Source: Haloarcula nitratireducens (GTDB lineage: Archaea > Halobacteriota > Halobacteria > Halobacteriales > Haloarculaceae). From it: a DNA stretch of 64,000 nucleotides. A program made the position numbers and the translations under genes. The notes below the pieces were generated by a model. It was not told the origin of the DNA. It searched no databases and was given only the letters and a program-made list of their open reading frames with translations. The DNA is taken from assembly GCF_019599505.1 (NCBI RefSeq), contig NZ_RKLT01000004.1, positions 186,001-250,000 on the forward strand. The letters are read 5' to 3'. Below are positions 58,977 to 64,000 of this stretch, piece by piece. Position 1 is the stretch's first letter, and every line of letters begins with the position of its first letter.

Positions 58977-59996
58977 ATGATTTCCGAGGGCTGCGAACAG
59001 TGCGCCAAGGGCGGTAAGATGGTGCTGTTCGTCTACGGCTACTGCGACCAGCGGGACTGCTTCTACTGTCCCCTCGGAGAGAACCGCAAGAACGTCACCC
59101 AGATGTACGCCAACGAGCGTCCCGTCGAATCCGACGAGGACGTCGTCGAGGAGGCCAAGCGCATGAGCGCGCTCGGCACGTCCATCACGGGTGGCGAACC
59201 GCAGGAAGTGCTCGACCGGACCTGTCACTACCTCGAGCTCCTGAAAGACGAGTTCGGCGAGGACCACCACACGCACCTCTACACCGGCATCCCCGGCGGC
59301 CGCGAGAACATGCGACGGCTCTCGGAGGCCGGACTCGACGAGATCCGCTTCCACCCACCGCTGGAGCAGTGGGGCGACCTCCACGGCACGGAGTGGGAGG
59401 ACATCCTCTACGTCGCCCGCGAGGAGGGGCTCACCCCGGCCTTCGAGATCCCCGGTATCCGCGCCGAGGAGGAGTTCCTCGAATTCCTAGACGAGGGAGC
59501 CGCGGACTTCTGTAACATCAACGAGTTCGAGATGTCCGACGGCAACTACCGACGGATGCAGGAGGAGGGCTTCGAGCTCAAGGACGACCACATGAGCGCC
59601 GTCGAGGGGAGCCACGACATCTTAGAGAAGATGGGCGACCACGAGAAGGTCTACTTCTGTACGAGCGTCTTCAAGGACGCCGCACAGCACCGCTCCCGGC
59701 TCAAGCGGATGGCCCGCAACGTCCGCCGGCCGTTCGACGACGTGACCGAGGACGGCACGCTCGTCTACGGGAAGACGTGGGCCACCGAAGCGCAACTGGA
59801 GGCGCTCGGCGTCCCTGAGGAGTTCTACACCGTCAAATCGAACCACGTCGAGGTGGCGTGGTGGCTCTTAGAGGAGATGGTCGAGGACGGCGACGTCGAG
59901 GACGGCGAGATCGTCGAGCAGTACCCGACCTACGACGGGACGGTCGTCGAGCGGACGCCGCTGGCCGGTGGCGGGCAGGCGGCCGCCGGGGACTGA
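58977..59996 (+). CDS. Radical SAM protein with C-x4-C-x2-C motif
   Basis: A 339-residue protein. GYCDQRDCFYCPLGENRKN places Cys23, Cys28 and Cys31, a C-x4-C-x2-C set, one residue longer in the first gap than the standard C-x3-C-x2-C. Two extra Cys (C6, C9) precede it, perhaps ligating a second cluster. GTSITGGEPQEVLDRTCHYL is the GGE(P) strand, with SAM contacts. It falls in the archaeal group related to pyruvate formate-lyase activating enzyme (COG2108), whose reaction is unknown. Start at 58977. Confidence 0.82.
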   Translation: MISEGCEQCAKGGKMVLFVYGYCDQRDCFYCPLGENRKNVTQMYANERPVESDEDVVEEAKRMSALGTSITGGEPQEVLDRTCHYLELLKDEFGEDHHTHLYTGIPGGRENMRRLSEAGLDEIRFHPPLEQWGDLHGTEWEDILYVAREEGLTPAFEIPGIRAEEEFLEFLDEGAADFCNINEFEMSDGNYRRMQEEGFELKDDHMSAVEGSHDILEKMGDHEKVYFCTSVFKDAAQHRSRLKRMARNVRRPFDDVTEDGTLVYGKTWATEAQLEALGVPEEFYTVKSNHVEVAWWLLEEMVEDGDVEDGEIVEQYPTYDGTVVERTPLAGGGQAAAGD

Positions 59997-60139
59997 TAGC
60001 GGACGCGGTTCGGGCCGACGCTTTCTAACAGCCACTGACGACCCGATAGACGGTCGGACAGTAGGGGATTCCGACGAGGTAACCGAACGAGGAGCGTATG
60101 GGGAGTATAGCAATCGGCCAGCCGTTCGACCGACGAGCT

Positions 60140-61003
60140 ATGGGAGACCAGTATCCAGCGGTTACGCGTCGGGAGATGGTCGCACTGGTCGCGGGCGCGT
60201 CGCTCGCCGGATGTACGGGCCTGACACGCACCGGGCAAGAAGCCACACCGCGGCAGCCGACGGCGCAGGGAACGACGCGGGACGGGAGACAGACCGAGGG
60301 CGACCAGCAGACGGATGATGGCCAGACGGTTCGGGCCTTCGTCGGCTCTTACCACTGGGGGTACTTCGTGTTGGACACCGAGGGCACCGAACGGGACCAG
60401 GTGACGCTGTCGCCCGGCGACGAACTCAGAGTCACGGCGTTCAACGTGGAGAGCGACGACGCCGTGGCGGCCCTTCCGCGGGCGGTTCGGGACGGCATCC
60501 CGAGTTCCGCAGAGCGAGCGCGGCGAAACGAACGGGCGGTTCCGGAGCCGTCGGGAGCGTCGCTGGAGACGCTCCACGAGGCAGCCGAGTCGGCGTATCC
60601 GGACCACAGCCTCGCCATCGTCTCGGACGAGTATCTCCGCCCCGGCGGACGAGGCGGCGGACAGGGCGGGCCGGGACGAGGCGGCCAGGGACAGGGAACT
60701 GGCCCCGGCCCCGGACAGGGACCGTGGGGCGGCCACCACGGTCCCCACGGCGGTCCCTACGGGCCCGGAAGCGGACAGAGCCAGGGACCGATGGGCCCCG
60801 GGCGACAGGGCGGCTGCTGGAGCCCGGGATTCGCCGGGACGCTCGCCCCACCGACGTATCTCTGGCACCACTCGACGGTCCCCGCGGAGATGGGGTTCGT
60901 CGTCGAAACCACCGGTTCGTTCGGCTTCGCGTGTACGGTCTACTGCGGATACGGCCACCCGTACATGGCGGAAGCCGGCCGCCTCGTCGTCAGCGACGAG
61001 TGA
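60140..61003 (+). CDS. CuA-domain lipoprotein with Gly/His-rich insertion
   Basis: A 287-residue exported protein. The signal with lipobox (MVALVAGASLAGCTG, Cys25) makes it surface-anchored. The cupredoxin core carries a full CuA site: His156 (AYPDHSLAI), Cys265, Cys269, His273 and Met276 (FACTVYCGYGHPYM, C-x3-C-x3-H-x2-M). CuA is the electron entry site of cytochrome oxidase subunit II. Between the strands, residues 169-225 form a Gly/Gln/Pro/His-rich insertion (GPWGGHHGPHGGPYGPG). No oxidase subunit I is near. Start at 60140 (MGDQYPAVTRREM). Confidence 0.85.
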   Translation: MGDQYPAVTRREMVALVAGASLAGCTGLTRTGQEATPRQPTAQGTTRDGRQTEGDQQTDDGQTVRAFVGSYHWGYFVLDTEGTERDQVTLSPGDELRVTAFNVESDDAVAALPRAVRDGIPSSAERARRNERAVPEPSGASLETLHEAAESAYPDHSLAIVSDEYLRPGGRGGGQGGPGRGGQGQGTGPGPGQGPWGGHHGPHGGPYGPGSGQSQGPMGPGRQGGCWSPGFAGTLAPPTYLWHHSTVPAEMGFVVETTGSFGFACTVYCGYGHPYMAEAGRLVVSDE

Positions 61004-61046
61004 AGGGCGAGTATCGACGGGGAGTCGATAAGCGAACCGGGCAGAC

Positions 61047-61358
61047 TCAACGGTGAGCGGAGGCCGCGGTTCGACTCGATTCGGCGGCGTCGTCGGTGGC
61101 GGCGCTCGACGCTCTGCCTACCGACTCGCTCCGCGCGAACGAGCGCTCCGAGCGCCGCGGTAGGACGGTCCAAACGAGCGCCGCGGCGACGGCAAGCGTG
61201 GCCGCGACTGCACCGACGAGAACCGGTTCGGTCAAGAAAGCGAGAACGCCGGCCAACACGGCGAGATAGCCGACGAGACCGACGGGCGTGAGTGAGTCGT
61301 TCGCGCCGATTCTGGCGTACTGTGCGTCGTCGTGCGGGACGTAGCGAGGGGATACCAT
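61047..61358 (-). CDS. Small two-helix membrane protein
   Basis: A 103-residue protein (MVSPRYVPHDDAQYARIGAN) with helices LTPVGLVGYLAVLAGVLAFL and VLVGAVAATLAVAAALVWTV and a basic/acidic cytoplasmic tail. No family recognised. It converges on the CuA lipoprotein gene and may be unrelated to it. Confidence 0.6.
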   Translation of the reverse strand: MVSPRYVPHDDAQYARIGANDSLTPVGLVGYLAVLAGVLAFLTEPVLVGAVAATLAVAAALVWTVLPRRSERSFARSESVGRASSAATDDAAESSRTAASAHR

Positions 61359-61435
61359 CGTGTATAGAGAGAAGTCCGTCCCTGATAAGTGTAATCTGAA
61401 ATATACTTCTGTCTCGCCAGTTACCGAAATTTCCT

Positions 61436-62332
61436 TCACCCGGCGTCGAGCCTGTCGCGGTCGACCACGTCGAGGGACTCGTCGACGACGAGGGTCAGCG
61501 TGGCGTCGCCGGTTCGGTAGGTCACGCTCGCGCGGAACGGGTCGCGCTGACGGATGCGAGCGTGGTCGGTGTTCCACGCGCTGAACTCCCAGAACGGCCG
61601 CTCGTTGACGTCGACGCCGCGGTCGTGATAGAAGGAGACGACGGCGGGGTGTGAGAGCAGGGCGGCCCCGAGGTCGCCGATGAGTTCGGCCCCGCAGCGC
61701 TGGCAGTCGTACTGCACCAGCGGGAGGTCTGCGGCGTCGTCCGGGACTGTCTCCAGATGCAGCGTCGTCGCGGGCAGCGGGACGACGGTGGGGTGAATCT
61801 GCCCCTCGCAGTGCCAGCAGAAGCCGTTTCCGAGTTGCTGGTAGATAGTGCGGAAGTACCGGCTGGTGACCGCCGGGAACCGCTCGCGGTCGTAGTCGGC
61901 GAAGACCCCCGGCGGGACCAGCGCGGTGGCGGTCATGTCGCAGGAGTCGCACTCGACGCGGACGCGTTCGTCCTCGTAGTGGAAGGTTCGCTCGCCGCCA
62001 CAGGCCGGGCAGGGGTCCGAAAGCGCCATCGGCTCGATCGAGCCGTCCATCGTGTACGCGCCGGCGTGGATGGCCCCGTTGACCGCGCGGCCGGCCAGCG
62101 TGAGCTCGTAGCCGTCCTCGCCCTTCGTGACGAAGCGGTCGGTGAGCTTGTCGAGGTGGTAGTTGAACTGGCCCGAATCGGCCATCTCGACGGCGTCGCG
62201 CAGCTCGGAGAACGTCGCCGTCTGGTCGTCGGCGTACCACAACGCACGGAGGATGTCGACCCGCGTCGCGTTCGCGAGCGCGCCGAACGCCTCGTCGGGG
62301 TCGGCCGTCTCGGTCAGTCCCGTCTCGCTCAT
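61436..62332 (-). CDS. ArsR-type HTH regulator with zinc ribbons
   Basis: A 298-residue protein. Residues 10-75 are a winged helix (DEAFGALANATRVDILRALW, FSELRDAVEMADSGQFNYHL). The C-terminal part has three Cys pairs (CPACGG, CDSC, then CWHCEG and CQRCG), forming two zinc ribbons, and a regulatory domain. A TATA-like GTTTAGAC (about 62357-62364) lies 25-32 bp before the ATG at 62332, so that start is preferred over one three codons upstream. Target unknown. Confidence 0.8.
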   Translation of the reverse strand: MSETGLTETADPDEAFGALANATRVDILRALWYADDQTATFSELRDAVEMADSGQFNYHLDKLTDRFVTKGEDGYELTLAGRAVNGAIHAGAYTMDGSIEPMALSDPCPACGGERTFHYEDERVRVECDSCDMTATALVPPGVFADYDRERFPAVTSRYFRTIYQQLGNGFCWHCEGQIHPTVVPLPATTLHLETVPDDAADLPLVQYDCQRCGAELIGDLGAALLSHPAVVSFYHDRGVDVNERPFWEFSAWNTDHARIRQRDPFRASVTYRTGDATLTLVVDESLDVVDRDRLDAG

Positions 62333-62468
62333 GACCCTCATATGAAGCGAGCGCGGTTTAGACGTGGCGGGCTCCCGAGACGAGTCCAACCGAGTCACCG
62401 CCGTCGAGCCGAGAACGACTGTACCAAGGTTGATATGATGCTCGCGTCTCTGTCCGCACAAGCTCTCC

Positions 62469-63314
62469 ATGAAACTACAGATCGACAGCGGGAAACTGCT
62501 GTACGCCCTCGGGGTCCTCTTCGCCGCGGCGGCGTTCCTCTACTTCGTCCGCGACGTGGTGTTCGGCCTCTCGATAACCGTCAAGGCCGTCCTGCTGTTC
62601 CTCGCGTTCGTCGCCTTCTTCGTCGCCGGCGTCACCGTCGATCGAGACGTCCTAGACGTCGTCGCGTTCGCGCTCTCCGGGGTGGCCTACGTCGTCTTCG
62701 TCGGCTACGTCGTCCTCCGGTACGGCCCGAGCGAGACGGGGACGTTCCTCCTGCTCGCCGTCTCGGCGGCGCTGTTCGTGACGCTCGGATACCTCCTCCG
62801 CCAGCAGACCGTCGACGTGCCGCGGCGGACGGCCACCGGCGTCGTCGTCGCCCTCCTCCTCGTGAGCGCGGTGCTGGTCGGCGTCGACGCGCTGGGCGGC
62901 GACGTGACCTACGACCTCCGGACCGAGGAGTCGGTCACCGTCTCACCGCCGGTCAGAGCGCCCGATAGCGGATACGTCAACGTCGACCGATCCGTCGGGA
63001 CGATGACCGCGACCAACTCGTTCGTCTTCACCCGGGCGCTCTCGCTGCCGACGCTCGATGGCTGTCTGGTCGGCACCGACGCGGTGCCGCGCGACGACGT
63101 GTGGCTCTCCTACGAATTCCCCGACTACGATCGCCCGGACACTATCGCTGGCGGGACGAGCCGCGAGTTCGGTGTCAGGGCGAGTATCCCCGTCGACGTC
63201 AATCAGACCGGACCCGCGACGGTCGCGATCGAACGCGGGACCGACTGCACCGTCGACCGCTCCTCGCCGACGCTGATCGTCTCGGCGGGCGAGGAGGACC
63301 TCCGCCGCGATTAG
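62469..63314 (+). CDS. Multi-helix membrane protein with C-terminal extracytoplasmic domain
   Basis: A 281-residue protein. Six transmembrane helices within the first 150 residues (LLYALGVLFAAAAFLYFVRD, VVVALLLVSAVLVGVDALGG), then a beta-rich domain with DRSVGTMTATNSFVFTRALS and two Cys (GCLVGT, TDCTV). No family recognised. Divergent from the HTH regulator and overlapping a convergent gene by 4 bp. Confidence 0.65.
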   Translation: MKLQIDSGKLLYALGVLFAAAAFLYFVRDVVFGLSITVKAVLLFLAFVAFFVAGVTVDRDVLDVVAFALSGVAYVVFVGYVVLRYGPSETGTFLLLAVSAALFVTLGYLLRQQTVDVPRRTATGVVVALLLVSAVLVGVDALGGDVTYDLRTEESVTVSPPVRAPDSGYVNVDRSVGTMTATNSFVFTRALSLPTLDGCLVGTDAVPRDDVWLSYEFPDYDRPDTIAGGTSREFGVRASIPVDVNQTGPATVAIERGTDCTVDRSSPTLIVSAGEEDLRRD

Positions 63315-63631
63315 GGGTCGTCAATTCTGCCGAGACACTCCCGACAGTAGGTGACGCCGGTTCGGTTCTCCGTCCCGCAACTCGGACAGGCGGCCGTCTC
63401 CGAGTCGTTCGGGCCGCTATTCGGGACGACCGAAACGGGCGATCTACCGACGGTCCACTCCGTGCTCGATCGCTCTGTGTTCTCCGCTCGCTGTCTCGCC
63501 CGTTCGACGAGTTCGTCGTCGCGCATCGACTCCAGCCCGCGCCACAGCGCGAGGAACAGCAGCGTCGGCGCGACGATGACGAACAGCCCCGCGCCGACGC
63601 GAAACGCCAGCTCCAGCTGGCTGAGTGCCAT
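63311..63631 (-). CDS. Small membrane protein with zinc ribbon
   Basis: A 106-residue protein: one hydrophobic helix (LFVIVAPTLLFLALWRGLES), a charged linker, and a C-terminal zinc ribbon (CPSCG ... YCRECLG). Such small proteins are widespread in haloarchaea and of unknown role. Start at 63631. Confidence 0.7.
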   Translation of the reverse strand: MALSQLELAFRVGAGLFVIVAPTLLFLALWRGLESMRDDELVERARQRAENTERSSTEWTVGRSPVSVVPNSGPNDSETAACPSCGTENRTGVTYCRECLGRIDDP

Positions 63632-63671
63632 GCGTTCACATAGTGCTCGAACACCGAGAACGCTTCGCCGG

Positions 63672-64000
63672 TCAGTAGCGGTACAGCGAGACGACGTAAG
63701 GCAGTTGGTTGTACATCCAGATCGCGAGCGGGATGCCGACCACGGTCAGCGTCAGCGCGTAGGCGACGCCCGTCCAGATACCGCTGGCCCACCAGCCGAC
63801 CAGCAGGAACCACACCGCGCGAACGACGAGCGGGTACTGACCGCCGCTCCCTCGCTCCTCGACGAGCGGGTCCCGGCGCTTCAGCGACAGTAGCATCGGT
63901 ACCTGGTTTATCATCCAGACGCCCAACGGGATGCCGATGATCGTAACGGTCAACAGCCATGCGACGGAGAGCCAGATGCCGGTCGCCCACCATCCCACCA
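63672..64000 (-). CDS. YccF-domain membrane protein (5' end outside window)
   Basis: The minus strand reads from the window edge to a stop at 63672. Two copies of the YccF repeat are visible: VGWWATGIWLSVAWLLTVTI IGIPLGVWMINQVP and a second one (VGWWASGIWTGVAYALTLTV VGIPLAIWMYNQLP). YccF proteins are small four-helix membrane proteins of unknown function. The first residues lie beyond position 64000, so the gene is partial. Confidence 0.85.
   Translation of the reverse strand, partial: VGWWATGIWLSVAWLLTVTIIGIPLGVWMINQVPMLLSLKRRDPLVEERGSGGQYPLVVRAVWFLLVGWWASGIWTGVAYALTLTVVGIPLAIWMYNQLPYVVSLYRY

Noticed and set aside
1..64000. Search for CRISPR arrays, restriction-modification or toxin-antitoxin pairs
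   Set aside because: No array of identical direct repeats with unique spacers, no methyltransferase motif and no clear toxin gene was seen.

Overview
The window is chromosomal DNA from a halophilic archaeon (class Halobacteria). The protein products are acidic, GC is high, and most promoters place a TATA-like box about 26-34 bp before the start codon (leaderless transcripts). Archaeal information-processing genes are present: Hel308, Cgi121 of KEOPS, TFB, MCM and RPA. A PhaR/PhaP/PhaE/PhaC bioplastic cluster whose PhaC has the C162-D317-H346 triad points to a relative of Haloarcula (inference, not proven).

Layout. 0-4 kb: 5' part of a MATE exporter, a small ferredoxin, then hel308 overlapping cgi121. 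4-10 kb: a flavin oxidoreductase, a hydrolase and a polyhydroxyalkanoate locus (divergent MaoC hydratase and phaR-phaP-phaE-phaC around a striking four-half-site operator). 10-13.5 kb: a GCS2-family ligase, a hypothetical gene and a TFB gene broken by one extra CG in a CG repeat. 13.5-20.5 kb: a tight minus-strand array running mcm (with an intein in the Walker A motif) - small protein - RecA-like protein without Walker A - three unknown genes - MinD-like ATPase. 20.6-28.1 kb: an AGE epimerase and a complete seven-gene Mrp Na+/H+ antiporter operon in order A-B-C-D-E-F-G. 28.2-34.3 kb: tRNA-Pro, an SLC13/RCK transporter, a Ski2-like helicase with a zinc finger and a DehI-like protein.

34.5-42 kb is the accessory part: a solo TnpB element with end hairpins, a CBS-domain M50 protease, a tandem-UspA protein, an AT-rich island with a tRNA-like fragment, a gene-poor 0.7 kb stretch rich in perfect inverted repeats (candidate structured RNA), DoxX, a low-GC HNH nuclease and tRNA-His. 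42-50.7 kb: a wHTH regulator with a membrane partner, an internally duplicated DUF4397 lipoprotein behind a perfect palindrome, two adjacent Dps genes, a ribbon-helix-helix protein, the rpa3-rpap3 pair, a divergent SDR and a TRAM protein. 50.8-64 kb: a surface metallopeptidase-like protein, threonine aldolase, tRNA-Arg with a copy of its 3' end nearby, a DUF373 pair, a membrane protein joining nine extracellular calcium-type repeats to a cytoplasmic winged helix, an MFS exporter, a radical SAM protein, a CuA lipoprotein with a Gly/His-rich insert, a zinc-ribbon HTH regulator and several small membrane proteins.

The best leads for undescribed biology are the mcm-to-MinD array, the phaR operator geometry, the CuA lipoprotein, the calcium-repeat/HTH protein and the hairpin-rich 39.4-39.7 kb segment. 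No CRISPR array, rRNA operon or classical defence island was seen.
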